From an uncultured Acidovorax sp. (GTDB lineage Bacteria; Pseudomonadota; Gammaproteobacteria; Burkholderiales; Burkholderiaceae_C), in contig CAJYKV010000008.1 in assembly GCA_913774955.1 (NCBI GenBank), forward strand, positions 1-64,000: a stretch of 64,000 nt of DNA. Reading direction: 5' to 3'. How positions within the stretch are numbered: position 1 is the first letter of the stretch; every line of letters starts with the position of its first letter. The notes under the pieces are model-generated. The model was given only the letters and a program-made list of their open reading frames with translations, did not search any database and had not been told where the DNA came from. Shown here one piece after another: positions 1 through 11,415 of this stretch. The translations under genes were made by a program, and so were the position numbers.

Positions 1-84
1 GTCGCTGAAAATGTGTTCGCCTCGTGAGTTCAGGCGGCAGCAGGCCGCCCGGGTGCGGCTGGAGCCATCGGTGGACCAGACGCT

Positions 85-1325
85 TTATTGCGAATAGGAC
101 GGGGCCGGGAATACGGGGGCAACATCAACCACGCCGACCCCCTGCGTGAGGGCACTGGCGGCGGCCTGGCGGAGTGCCGTCGTTTCCCATCCCGAGCCCT
201 GAAGAAGGCCGGGTGAATTCAGCCCCTGGCTGAAGCCGCCACTCAGCGCGCTGAGCGCGACGTTCTTCCAACTGAAGCCGTCCTGCACGCCCAGGGCGTT
301 GCCGACCAGCTGGCCTGCGATCGATCCTGCGGCTCCACCGATTGCACCTCCGACCAGGAGGCTTCCCCCAGTCCATGTTGCTGTGCCCGCTGCCACCATA
401 GATCCTGCAGTGGTGCCGGTGATTACGGCAGCACCTTCGGCTGTTGCTCCGATCGCTGTGCCGTAGTTCATCAAGTAGTACTGCTGTGTCACAGCAGCTA
501 CCACGATAACTACCACCATGGCGATGATCGCCCCGATCCCCCCGCACCCGCCCCCATTCGCCGGCACCGGCAGCACCGGATCCATGCTCCCTATCGCCTG
601 GCTCGGGTCGTACGGCTGGAACGTCTCCACGCTGTTCGCATTCAGCGACAGCTTCGGCACTGTCAGCGTCTGGCCTGCCGTCAGAGCCCCGTCGCCCGAC
701 ACCGCCAAGCTGTTGGCCTCCGCGATGCGCCACCACAGGCTCGCATCGCCCAGTACGTTGCGGGCGATGTCCTTGAGCGTCTCGCCGCCCACCACCGTGT
801 AGGCGATCGGGTCCATGCTCTTGTGCCGCGGGCGGATCTGCGCCGCCTGCATGCGGAAGTCGGCCGTGTCCACGTACACCGGATTGTTGGTCTGTGTCGC
901 GTTTTCCTCGGATGTCGGGGCGTCGCCATAGCGGGCCAGCACTTCGCCATTCGCGACCAGCTGGCGCTGCACGTGGCCAGGGGTCAGGCTGCTCCCGGTC
1001 ACCCCGCCCTGGTAGCCCGAGGCCGGGTTGGCGATGCTGCTGTTCACTTCGCCCTGGGCGTTGAACCCGCCCTGGCTCACGAACACCGTGGTGCCGCTCG
1101 CGTCGTTCACGAACGTGCGGTCGACATGCGGTGCAAGTCGTCATAGACGTAGTCGTAGCTTCCCGGCTCTTGGTCTGCCGGTTCATCGCGTCGTAGTCGA
1201 AGCCGGTAGTGCTGGTGTGCACCACCTGCCGCTCCTGCTGCACCATGGTCGGTTCGCTCCGCGCCGTCGTTGCGGTAGTCGATGCTCTTTTGTAGGCTGG
1301 GCGCTGCGTGCGCCAGTGCGTTCAA
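85..1325 (-). pseudogene. Relic of an Rhs/YD-repeat protein with LysM domain
   Basis: Reading the minus strand gives one protein only if the frame is changed at least twice. The first piece (about 1325-1258) ends ...YRNDGAERT. The second (about 1257-1180) reads MVQQERQVVHTSTTGFDYDA and continues as a YD-type repeat. The third returns to the first frame (YDYVYDDLHRM, about 1170-1130). The fourth is a 341-residue open stretch from 1110 to 85. That last piece has a LysM-like motif at residues about 103-153 (YTVVGGETL...LTAGQTLTVPK), a Gly/Cys-rich linker, a hydrophobic helix near 191-208, and a Gly/Ala-rich region with FSWKNVALSALSGG like the pre-toxin hemagglutinin region of polymorphic toxins. 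It stops soon after, with no recognisable toxin tip. The many small frame changes point to a decayed gene. I cannot exclude that the 341-residue part is still translated on its own. Confidence 0.6.
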
Positions 1326-1403
1326 TAGATCACAAGACCTCGAGCGTCAGCAAGCGCAGCACCGGAACTTTCTCGAGACAGCTCCGCGTGGCTAAGCACG
1401 CCA

Positions 1404-2318
1404 TCACCGTCGCGCCCCAAAGCAATACCGCAAGAACGCCTCCCCCCCCGCCCCCAGCCTCCGCTCGCGGTGCGTCACCACCGCCAGCACGCGCGCCGCG
1501 CGCGGCAGCGCGGTCGGCAGCTCCGCCAGTTCGCCGCGCGCCAGGGATGCCGCGACGCTGTGGCGCGGCAGCACGGCGAGGGCGTCGCCCGCGGCCACCA
1601 GGGCCTTGAGGGCCTCCGGGGTGCCCAGTTCGAAGTCGATCTGCACCTGGCCCAGTTGGGCGAGCAGCCAGCGGTCGGCCGCCTCGCGCGTGCCGGAGCC
1701 GCGCTCGCGCAGGGCCCAGCGGGCGGCGCGCAGGGCGGCGCGGGGAACGGCGGCGCGGCCCGCGAGGGGGTGGGCGGGCGCGGCCACGATCACCATCTCG
1801 TCGGTCATCCACTCGCGCACGAGCAGGTCCGCATGTGTCTGCGGGCCTTCGATGAAGCCGATGTCGGCATCGAAGGCCGCCACGGCCGCGAGCACGTCGG
1901 TGGTGTTGGCGATGCGCAGTTGCACCACGCTGTGCGGATGCGAGGCCTTCCAGCGCGCGAGCAGCGGCGGCAGGATGTGTTCGCCGATGGTCATGCTCGC
2001 GGCGACGCGCAGGGGGGCGGCATGCCGGCCGCTGAAGAGGTGCTCCAGTTCGCCGGCCGCCTCCACCAGCGATGCGGCCCGCGGCAGGAAGGCGCGGCCG
2101 TTCTCGTTGAGCACCAGGCGGCGGCCGACCCGATCGAACAGCGGCACGCCGAGCAGGGATTCCAGCTCCACCAGGGCGCTGCTGGCCGCTGACTGGGAGC
2201 GTGCGATGCGCTCCGCCGCGGCGCGCGTGGAGCCGTCGTGCGCGGTCGCGAGGAACACCTCCAGTTGCCGGAAGGTGAAACGCACCCGCTCGTTCTGCTG
2301 ACCTGATTTTTGGGTCAT
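1404..2318 (-). CDS. LysR-family transcriptional regulator (YeiE/CysB-like group)
   Basis: A 304-residue LysR regulator. The N-terminal winged helix-turn-helix is at residues about 14-72 (FRQLEVFLATA ... AAAERIARSQSAASSALVEL), followed by a two-lobed substrate-binding domain (VAASMTIGEHILPPLL, then an AxDxGFIEG turn). It is divergent from a YeiH-family transporter with 55 bp between start codons. LysR regulators in such pairs usually control the neighbour, and the E. coli YeiE-YeiH pair has the same arrangement. The effector is not visible. A sulfur compound is a guess from the neighbour. The start at 2318 keeps the usual short leader before the HTH. Confidence 0.9.
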   Translation of the reverse strand: MTQKSGQQNERVRFTFRQLEVFLATAHDGSTRAAAERIARSQSAASSALVELESLLGVPLFDRVGRRLVLNENGRAFLPRAASLVEAAGELEHLFSGRHAAPLRVAASMTIGEHILPPLLARWKASHPHSVVQLRIANTTDVLAAVAAFDADIGFIEGPQTHADLLVREWMTDEMVIVAAPAHPLAGRAAVPRAALRAARWALRERGSGTREAADRWLLAQLGQVQIDFELGTPEALKALVAAGDALAVLPRHSVAASLARGELAELPTALPRAARVLAVVTHRERRLGAGGEAFLRYCFGARR

Positions 2319-2373
2319 ATCGAGCGGAATTATCCGTTTTTTGCTTTATGCGGAAAACATATGCTCTTCTTCG
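2319..2373. promoter_or_regulatory. Divergent lysR/yeiH promoter with imperfect dyad
   Basis: This 55-bp gap is much more AT-rich than its surroundings. It holds TTATCCG and, 14 bases later, CGGAAAA. These two arms pair except for one base, which fits the dyad that LysR proteins bind in divergent promoters. The assignment as operator is inference from position and symmetry. Confidence 0.4.
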
Positions 2374-3405
2374 ATGAAGTCATATAGCCCTACCGCGCTG
2401 CGCCAGCGCTTCGCCTTCGGCCCGGCTGCCGCCCGTACCGCCGCGCTGTGGCCCGGCGTTCTCGTATGCGCCGTGATCGCGCTCGCCGCCACGTTCATCG
2501 CCGAGCACCACGGCGGCCCGCAGCTCCTCTATGCGCTGCTGATCGGATTGGCGTGCAACTTCCTGGCGAACGTGCCGCGCGTGTCGGCGGGCGTGGCGGC
2601 CTGCGCACGCACGGGGCTGCGCTGCGGCGTGGCGCTGCTGGGCGCGCGCATCACGGTGGACCAGGTGGCGCGCCTGGGTCTCGCCACCGGCGTGGGCATC
2701 GTGTGTTCGGTGGTGGGAACGATCGTGTTCGGGATCGTGCTGGCGAAGGCCATGCGGCGCCCGCGCGAAGAGGGCGTGGTGTCCGGCTGCGCGGTCGGCA
2801 TCTGCGGCGCATCCGCGGCGCTGGCGGTGGCCGCGGCCCTGCCGCCGACGAAGGAGAACGAGCGCTTCACGCTGCTCGCCGTGGTCGGGGTGACGCTGCT
2901 GTCCACGCTCGCGATGGTGCTCTATCCGCTGCTGCTCACCGCGCTGCACGCACCGCCGCAGGCCGCCGGCATCTTCCTGGGCGGCACCATCCACGACATC
3001 GCCCAGGTGGTCGCGGCCGGCCTCATCCTCGGCCCCGAGGCCGGCGAGACCGCCACGATCGTGAAGCTGTTCCGCGTCGCGCTGCTGGTGCCGATCGTGG
3101 CGGTGATCGCGGTGCTCTACCGCGACCGGGCGGCCGCGTCCCTCGGCGCGCGGGTGCCCGCGTTCCCGCCGTTCCTGCTGTGGTTCCTGTTCTTCGTCGC
3201 GCTCACGTCGCTGGGCGTGATCGGCCCCGCCACCGCGGCGGCCGCGAACGCCACCTCGCGCTGGCTGCTGGTCGCGGCCATCGGCGCGGCGGGCATCAAG
3301 ACGCACTTCTCCGACCTGATGCAGCTGGGCTGGCGGCCCGTGGTGCTGCTGCTCGGCGAGACGGTGTTCATCGCGCTGGCCGTCTTCGCGTGGTCGATGG
3401 CGTGA
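2374..3405 (+). CDS. yeiH: YeiH-family putative sulfate exporter (UPF0324)
   Basis: An integral membrane protein of about 343 residues with around ten hydrophobic segments. It carries the family signatures RCGVALLGARITVDQV, SGCAVGICGASAALAVAAAL and LGGTIHDIAQVVAAG, so it belongs to the YeiH/UPF0324 (Cons_hypoth698) family. Members are annotated as putative sulfate exporters and are often paired with a LysR regulator, as here. A TTG 33 bases upstream (2341) would add eleven residues but falls inside the likely promoter, so I prefer the ATG at 2374. Transport substrate is family inference only. The gene ends 7 bp before the convergent rnk. Confidence 0.9.
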   Translation: MKSYSPTALRQRFAFGPAAARTAALWPGVLVCAVIALAATFIAEHHGGPQLLYALLIGLACNFLANVPRVSAGVAACARTGLRCGVALLGARITVDQVARLGLATGVGIVCSVVGTIVFGIVLAKAMRRPREEGVVSGCAVGICGASAALAVAAALPPTKENERFTLLAVVGVTLLSTLAMVLYPLLLTALHAPPQAAGIFLGGTIHDIAQVVAAGLILGPEAGETATIVKLFRVALLVPIVAVIAVLYRDRAAASLGARVPAFPPFLLWFLFFVALTSLGVIGPATAAAANATSRWLLVAAIGAAGIKTHFSDLMQLGWRPVVLLLGETVFIALAVFAWSMA

Positions 3406-3412
3406 GGCACTG

Positions 3413-3829
3413 CTAGCGCAGGTAGTCGCCCTCGGCCTCGGGCTGGTGCTGGATGCCGGCCACGGTGCCCTCGCAGCCCTCGCCGCGCGGGGTGCTCCAC
3501 CGCGCGGTCTGCCCGACGCGCAGGCCCAGCAGGCTGCTGCCTACGGGTGACAGCACCGAGACGAAACCCGCCGCCAGATCGGCGTCGCGCGGATAGCAGA
3601 TCGTCAGTACCTGGCGGGCGCCGGTCACGGTATCCACGAATTCCACGCGCGAGTACATCGTGACCACGTCCGCCTCCACGGTGCGGGAGCTGGTGACGTC
3701 CGCGTTCTCCAGCAGGTCCGCCAGCGACGGGGGCGCGGGCTGCTGGCCCGCGAGGCGCGACAGGCGCGCAAAATCGAGATCGGTGAGCACGCGCTCGCCG
3801 TGAACCTGAACCTGGACCGCTGCATGCAT
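3413..3829 (-). CDS. rnk: Nucleoside diphosphate kinase regulator Rnk (GreA/GreB family)
   Basis: A 138-residue protein with an N-terminal helical region (LTDLDFARLSRLAG) and a C-terminal GreA/GreB FKBP-like fold, residues about 50-135 (VVTMYSRVEFVDTVTGARQ ... VSVLSPVGSSLLGLRVGQ). Rnk proteins share this fold with Gre factors, bind RNA polymerase, and lack the long Gre coiled coil. The size fits Rnk rather than full-length Gre (about 158). An AAGGAG element lies about 10 bases before the ATG at 3829. An alternative ATG four bases away is in another frame. Confidence 0.88.
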   Translation of the reverse strand: MHAAVQVQVHGERVLTDLDFARLSRLAGQQPAPPSLADLLENADVTSSRTVEADVVTMYSRVEFVDTVTGARQVLTICYPRDADLAAGFVSVLSPVGSSLLGLRVGQTARWSTPRGEGCEGTVAGIQHQPEAEGDYLR

Positions 3830-4156
3830 GGGAAAGCACTCCTTTGTGGGTGCGGCAGCCCATCGCTATCCAGCGAAGGGGGACGGCCGCGTTCGTTCGC
3901 GCGAGGCAGGAGCCCGGCGGCGGAGGGTTGCGCGAGAAGAACGGTGAAGAGGGGGAAGGAAGCGGGCCGCCGGGCTCAGGAATGTGCGGGCAGGAGCGGG
4001 CGGCGCATCCGCTTGGCGGCCGCTCGCGCGCCGGCCGCTGCGTGCAGCAGAGCGGCCAGGGTGGCGAAGGCGCAAACCAGGGAGGTCATGGGTGCCAGTG
4101 TAGGCACGATCCGGTCCGGCCGCTCCGAAGCCCCCATGCGCCGTGCCAGTATCCGG
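3830..4156. other. 327-bp gap between rnk and the esterase
   Basis: It holds the rnk leader and ribosome site at its left end and one doubtful 37-codon minus-strand reading frame (listed separately). Two GC-rich dyads are present (around 3995-4005 and 4030-4045), but neither has a T-run. I see no RNA gene and no further supported gene. Confidence 0.4.
3976..4089 (-). CDS. Possible 37-residue hydrophobic peptide (doubtful)
   Basis: A short frame starting MTSLVCAFATLAALLHAAAG and ending in a basic tail. This gives one potential membrane helix or a signal-like N-terminus. There is no Shine-Dalgarno sequence, but TACACT lies 9 bases before the ATG, so a leaderless transcript is conceivable. In DNA this GC-rich, short open frames arise by chance, so the call is weak. 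It lies in the 327-bp gap upstream of rnk and downstream of the esterase stop. Confidence 0.2.
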   Translation of the reverse strand: MTSLVCAFATLAALLHAAAGARAAAKRMRRPLLPAHS

Positions 4157-5341
4157 TCAGCGTGCGGCGCGCGGATGCGCGAGGAAGAAGCGCAGCATCT
4201 CCGCGCTCGCATCCACGCCCGATGGGTCCGTGTAGCTGCCGCTGGCGCTGCCGCCCGACCAGGCATGGCCGGCGCCGTGCAGTTGCCAGTATTCGAGCGC
4301 ATCGCGGCCGGCCGCGTCCGTATAGACGGTGCGCGTGTGCCGCGCGCCGCGGCCGGTCTGGCCCCGGGTGACGCGCGGGGCCGCTGCTGCGCCCGCTCCC
4401 TGCCCCGAACCGTCGCGCAGCGCCTCCACCAGTGCTTCCGCGTTGCGGACGTGGACGGTGCCGTCCGCATCGCCGTGGAACACGATGGTGGGCAGTGCCG
4501 TGCCGCGCGGCCCTGCCGTGCCGGCCGCTGCCGGGCCTGGGCCGCCGCGCATGGCCGACAGCGCCGAGGCGACGTCCGCCGCGCAGCCGTACGGCAGGCC
4601 GGAATGCACGCCGACGGCAGCGAACACGTCCGGGTAGCAATGCCCGACCACGTCCGCCATCGCGCCCCCCGCGGACAGGCCCGCGACATACACCCGTGCC
4701 GGGTCCACGCGGTGCTTCGTGGCGACCGAGCGCGCCAGGGCGGCGATCACCGCCGGCTCGCCGCGCCCGCGCCGCTGGTGTTGCGGCTTGAACCAGTTCC
4801 AGCATTTCTGGGCATTGGCGTGCTGCGTCTGCTCCGGGTAGAGCACCACCACGCCGAGCTCCCGCGCGAGCGAATTCATGCGCGTGCCCGCCGCGAAATC
4901 CTCCGCGTGCTGGGTGCAGCCGTGGAGCATGACCACCATCGGCCGCGGTGCGCCGTCGCCGGGGGCATCCGGAGGCAGGTAGAGCCGGTAGGCGAGCGTG
5001 CGGTTCTGGTGGCTGAAGCTGCCGGCCTGCCAGCGCTCGCCGCTGCCTTCGCGGGCATGGGCGTCTGCAGGCCCGGGCGCCGCAGCAGGCTCGCCCGCCC
5101 CGTCCGGCTCCGGCACCTCCCGCACCAGGCCGTCGAGCACCATCGGATCCGCCGGCATGCCCGCAGCGCCGCGGAACACCGGGTTCTGCCCAGCCGCCGC
5201 GGCAGCCGCGGTCGCATGAGCCTGCGCATGGGCCGCGGCCCCGCGCAGCGCGCGCTGGATGGCCTCGGTGGCTTCGCCGAGCCGGCCGCCGCGCGTGGAG
5301 CGCGCGGCGTCGGCCATCAGTTGCTGGAAGAGTGGGTTCAC
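4157..5341 (-). CDS. PHB depolymerase family esterase
   Basis: A 394-residue alpha/beta hydrolase of the esterase_PHB (LpqC/PhaZ-like) family. The N-terminal about 125 residues are an Ala-rich, low-complexity region beginning MNPLFQQLMADAARSTRGG. There is no clear signal peptide. The catalytic domain follows: oxyanion HGCTQHAEDFA, nucleophile elbow GLSAGGAM, an Asp in FHGDADGTV, and a late His in HGAGHAWSGG. Such enzymes hydrolyse short-chain polyhydroxyalkanoate or related esters. Absence of a signal peptide suggests a cytoplasmic enzyme acting on storage granules, which is inference. It lies 24 bp downstream of a small regulator on the same strand and is probably cotranscribed with it. Confidence 0.85.
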   Translation of the reverse strand: MNPLFQQLMADAARSTRGGRLGEATEAIQRALRGAAAHAQAHATAAAAAAGQNPVFRGAAGMPADPMVLDGLVREVPEPDGAGEPAAAPGPADAHAREGSGERWQAGSFSHQNRTLAYRLYLPPDAPGDGAPRPMVVMLHGCTQHAEDFAAGTRMNSLARELGVVVLYPEQTQHANAQKCWNWFKPQHQRRGRGEPAVIAALARSVATKHRVDPARVYVAGLSAGGAMADVVGHCYPDVFAAVGVHSGLPYGCAADVASALSAMRGGPGPAAAGTAGPRGTALPTIVFHGDADGTVHVRNAEALVEALRDGSGQGAGAAAAPRVTRGQTGRGARHTRTVYTDAAGRDALEYWQLHGAGHAWSGGSASGSYTDPSGVDASAEMLRFFLAHPRAAR

Positions 5342-5365
5342 GGGGTGCTTTCTTGGGGGAGGGAA

Positions 5366-5788
5366 TCAATGGATGCGTCCGGCCAGCGCGGTCTTCACGG
5401 CACTGCTGGCCTGCAGCGCGCCGAGCACAGTGAGGGACTCGATGGTGGCCAGCGCCAGGTCGGGCGTGACGTCCGGATCGATCGTGGCGAGGCCGAGCAC
5501 GCGGATCTGCAGCCGCTGGCCCGCCGCGCGCGCGGCCTCCAGATCGGCGGCCGTGAACCGCTGCAGGCCCAGCACCAGCATCTTGCGGGCCACCACCTGC
5601 CGCAGCGCGTCGGCGTGCACCGCGAGCTGGTTGCGGATCGCCGTGCGGATGAAGTCGGTGCGGTTGCCGTAGAAGCTCTCGGCCACCAGCAGATCGATGT
5701 GCCCGAGATCGACGTAGCCGAGGTTGATGGTGATCTTCTCGGAATCACCCACCTTGGGCGGGCGTGGAGCGGTAGGGAGCGAAGTCAT
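5366..5788 (-). CDS. Small regulator next to the PHB esterase (CopG/RHH-like)
   Basis: A 140-residue protein. Residues about 17-55 (SEKITINLGYVDLGHIDLLV ... NRTDFIRTAIRNQL) look like a ribbon-helix-helix DNA-binding unit: a beta strand followed by two helices with the FIRTAIR core. The remainder is helical and contains no known catalytic motif. I chose the ATG at 5788, with AGGATGG about 8 bases upstream. An ATG at 5806 would start within a perfect 18-bp palindrome. The palindrome just upstream suggests autoregulation. Together with the downstream esterase it could form a small storage-polymer control unit, by inference. Confidence 0.7.
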   Translation of the reverse strand: MTSLPTAPRPPKVGDSEKITINLGYVDLGHIDLLVAESFYGNRTDFIRTAIRNQLAVHADALRQVVARKMLVLGLQRFTAADLEAARAAGQRLQIRVLGLATIDPDVTPDLALATIESLTVLGALQASSAVKTALAGRIH

Positions 5789-5801
5789 GGGCCATCCTAT
5801 T

Positions 5802-5828
5802 ACCATCCATATGGATGGTCAATGGATG
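5802..5828. promoter_or_regulatory. Operator: perfect palindrome plus third half-site
   Basis: ACCATCCATATGGATGGT at 5802-5819 is a perfect 18-bp palindrome, and a further ATGGATG follows at 5822-5828. Three copies of the ATGGATG heptamer therefore lie within 25 bases (5804-5810 inverted, 5811-5817, 5822-5828). The element sits between the RHH-like gene and the divergent uvrA paralogue, 13 bp before the chosen start of the former. Repeated half-sites are typical of RHH autoregulators. Confidence 0.6.
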
Positions 5829-5927
5829 TTTTCAAGAGCGGATGGTTTGAAACGGGCGTTGGCCCGCAGGCAATTTCGGGACCGCGCCTACACCGCCCCC
5901 GCAGCCGGCGGGCGATGCTGTGCAGCA

Positions 5928-8687
<2,760 letters not shown>

Positions 8688-8736
8688 CATCCTGCCCCTT
8701 TCCCCATCCATTACCGACCCGTTCCAAGGAGCCGCC

Positions 8737-10272
8737 ATGGAAACCGAATTCAAGTTCCTGATTCCCCGACACCGCCTCGCCGGCGTGGAAGCCGCCATGC
8801 AGCAGGGCCACTTCACCGCGCGCCGCATGCAGGCGCATTATTTCGACACGCCCGGTGGCGACCTGGCCCGCCACGGCATCGCCTGGCGCGTGCGCAACGA
8901 AGGCGGCAGCTGGGTGCAGACCGTGAAGACCCTGGGCGACGGCCCGCTGGCGCGCGAAGAGCACAACGCGGATCTGCCGCGCCCCGCCGATCCGGCCGAG
9001 GTGCCCCGCCCCGATGCGTCGCTGCATGCCGGTTCCGCCGCCGGGCGGCAACTGGAGAAGGTGCTGGCCGCCGCGAAGGCCGACGTGGTCGAGACCTACG
9101 GCACGGAGTTCGAACGCGTGACGCGCGACCTGCCGCTGGAGGGCGGCGGCGCGGTGGAGATCGCGCTCGACGCCGGCCGCATCGTGGCGCACCGCGGAAC
9201 GCCCGAGGAAGCCTCCCTGCCCCTCTGCGAACTGGAGCTGGAACTCAAGGAGGGCTCCGTCAGGGCCCTGGCGCAGGTGGCGTCGGCCTGGGCGCACAGC
9301 CACGGCCTGCGCGTCAGCACCGTCTCCAAGGCCGAACGCGGCGAGCGCCTGCGCGCCGGCCGCTCCGCCGGGCCGGCCACCAAGGCCGTGCCGATGCGCG
9401 CGAAGAAACACCGCCTGCCGAGTGGCGAAGCACTGCAACGGGCGGTGGTGGGCAACTGCCTGGAGCAGATCCTTCCCAACGCCAGCGTGATCGCACAGGA
9501 CCAGGGCGACGACGAACACGTGCACCAGTTGCGCGTGGGCATCCGCCGGCTGCGCACTGCCCTGCGCGAACTCGACGCCTTCGCGCCCGGCCGCTTCGAT
9601 CCGGCCTGGCAGGCACCGCTGCGCACCGCATTCCGGCGCCTGGGCGAGTTGCGCGACGGCGAGCACGTGCTGGAATCGTTCGACGAAGCGCTGCGCGCTT
9701 GCGGCGGCCCGGCCATCGCAGCGCAGGAGCCGCCTTCCACCCCGGCGCAGGAGATCGTGGGCGACGGTGCCTTCCAGGCCGTGCTGATCGCATTGATGGG
9801 CTTCGCCGCCGCGGGCGCATCCGCGCCCGCCAGGCCCCAGCCCACGGGCAGGCACCAGCCGGCGCTGGATGCGGACGGCACACGGCGCATGGCGCGCAAG
9901 GCGCTGCGCCGGCTGCACCGCAAGATCGGCAAGGAGGCGGAAGACTTCGCCGCGCTTGCGGCGGACGTCCGGCACGGCGTGCGCAAGCGCATCAAGCGCC
10001 TGCGCTACCTGGCGGAGTTCTTCGCACCAGCGCTCCAGGGCCGTGGTCGCAGGTTCCTGCGCCGGCTGGAACCCGCCCAGGACGCGCTGGGGCGCCTCAA
10101 CGACGAGCAGGTGGCCGAAGGGCTGTACCGGAAGATGGCGCGCCGCGACCCACAGGCCTGGTTCGCCGTGGGCTGGCTGGCGGCACGGCGGGAACGCACC
10201 CTGGCGGAATGCCAGCAGGCGCTGCACCGCATCGGGCCGGGGCCGGAGGTGCGCAGGCACGGGTTTCGCTGA
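8737..10272 (+). CDS. CYTH and CHAD domain protein (inorganic triphosphatase-like)
   Basis: A 511-residue protein that begins METEFKF, giving the ExExK motif of the CYTH triphosphate tunnel fold (residues about 1-200). The domain continues with YFDTPGGDLARHGIAWRVRN and the late strand ELELELKEG. A CHAD domain follows (about 235-505) with VHQLRVGIRRLRTALREL and later RHGVRKRIKRLRYLAEFF, whose His/Arg/Lys-rich helices bind polyphosphate. Related CYTH-CHAD proteins such as E. coli YgiF hydrolyse inorganic triphosphate. AAGGAG lies 6 bases before the ATG. An Ala/Pro/Gln linker (about 365-380) interrupts the CHAD helices. Confidence 0.9.
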   Translation: METEFKFLIPRHRLAGVEAAMQQGHFTARRMQAHYFDTPGGDLARHGIAWRVRNEGGSWVQTVKTLGDGPLAREEHNADLPRPADPAEVPRPDASLHAGSAAGRQLEKVLAAAKADVVETYGTEFERVTRDLPLEGGGAVEIALDAGRIVAHRGTPEEASLPLCELELELKEGSVRALAQVASAWAHSHGLRVSTVSKAERGERLRAGRSAGPATKAVPMRAKKHRLPSGEALQRAVVGNCLEQILPNASVIAQDQGDDEHVHQLRVGIRRLRTALRELDAFAPGRFDPAWQAPLRTAFRRLGELRDGEHVLESFDEALRACGGPAIAAQEPPSTPAQEIVGDGAFQAVLIALMGFAAAGASAPARPQPTGRHQPALDADGTRRMARKALRRLHRKIGKEAEDFAALAADVRHGVRKRIKRLRYLAEFFAPALQGRGRRFLRRLEPAQDALGRLNDEQVAEGLYRKMARRDPQAWFAVGWLAARRERTLAECQQALHRIGPGPEVRRHGFR

Positions 10273-10367
10273 GCGCCTGGTGGCCGGCCCCGGCCCTGAG
10301 CTGGCGCTCGTGCCGAGTCTGGATGGAATGACACGGGGCCGGCTCGTGGCGCCGCCCCCGGCGGCCC

Positions 10368-11354
10368 TCAGGACGCCACAGTGCCTGCGGCGCGCTCGGA
10401 GCCTGCGGCGTGGGGGCCCTTGGGAACGGCGCCCGGTCCACCGCTGCGGGACGAGGAGGCCGAAGACGCATTGCCCGCCGAAGGGCAGTCCACCCGGTCC
10501 CGCATCGATCCAAAAGTGCGCGCATACACCCAGGTGAATTCGGCCCCCATCAGGAAGATCTGCGCCGAGTAATACACCCACACGAAGATCACCGCCAGCG
10601 ACCCCGCGGCACCGAAGCCGGAGGCCAGGGCGGTCTTGCCGATATAGAGCCCGATCAGCACGCGGCCCACGGTGAACAGCACGGCGGTGATGGCCGCCCC
10701 CAGCCACACGTCGTGCCAGCGCACGTGCACCCGCGGCATGATCTTGTAGATCATCGCGAACACCACCGTGGTGAGCGCGAATCCCACCACTGCGTTGATC
10801 CCCTGCGCCAGCAGCTCCCAGCCGCCGAACGCGGGCGCCCACCACTTGCCCAGCGCCGACACCGCCGCACTCATCACCAGCGACACCATGAGCAGGAAAG
10901 CGATGCCGAGGATCATCCCGAACGACAGGAACCGCGAGCGCAGCAGCCCCCAGAGACCCGTCGAGCCTTCGCGCACCGGCGCTCGCCAGATGCGGTCGAG
11001 CGCGTCCTGCAGCTCACCGAACACGGTGGTGGCGCCCACCACTAGCATCACCAGACCGATCACGGCGGACGTGATGCCGGTCGACGGCTTGGCCGCCGCG
11101 TTGAGCAGCTCTTCCACCGCGGCGGCGGCGTCCGCGCCCATCAGCCCGCTCAACTGCGCGAACACCTCGCCGCGCGCGGCCTCCTCGCCGAACACCAGGC
11201 CCGCGACGGAAATGACGATCGCCAGCAGCGGCGCGAGTGAGAACACGCTGTAGTACGACAGCGCCGCGCCCATGCTGGGTGCGTAGTCGTCGACCCAGGA
11301 CGACACCGCCTGCTTGGCGAGGGCCCACGAACTCTTGAGATTTTTTTCCGGCAT
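10368..11354 (-). CDS. YihY/virulence factor BrkB family membrane protein
   Basis: A 328-residue inner-membrane protein with about six hydrophobic segments and the family pattern DDYAPSMGAALSYYSVFSLAP near the N-terminus, then FSWVYYSAQIFLMGAEFTWVYA-like motifs near residue 255-280 (here IFVWVYYSAQIFLMGAE). Formerly called ribonuclease BN by mistake, the family has no established function. The start MPEKNLKSSW at 11354 places the first helix at the usual distance. The C-terminal about 45 residues are a Ser/Gly/Ala-rich hydrophilic tail. It converges with the CYTH-CHAD gene across 95 bp. Confidence 0.88.
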   Translation of the reverse strand: MPEKNLKSSWALAKQAVSSWVDDYAPSMGAALSYYSVFSLAPLLAIVISVAGLVFGEEAARGEVFAQLSGLMGADAAAAVEELLNAAAKPSTGITSAVIGLVMLVVGATTVFGELQDALDRIWRAPVREGSTGLWGLLRSRFLSFGMILGIAFLLMVSLVMSAAVSALGKWWAPAFGGWELLAQGINAVVGFALTTVVFAMIYKIMPRVHVRWHDVWLGAAITAVLFTVGRVLIGLYIGKTALASGFGAAGSLAVIFVWVYYSAQIFLMGAEFTWVYARTFGSMRDRVDCPSAGNASSASSSRSGGPGAVPKGPHAAGSERAAGTVAS

Positions 11355-11415
11355 GGTCACGAAATTAGCCCCCGAACGTACTCGGCCCTGTAGGACTAGG
11401 GAACGACGCACGGTC

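Noticed and set aside
2380-3306. A 308-codon minus-strand frame antisense to yeiH
   Set aside because: Arg/Gly/His-rich low-complexity product; the plus strand encodes a clear YeiH protein.
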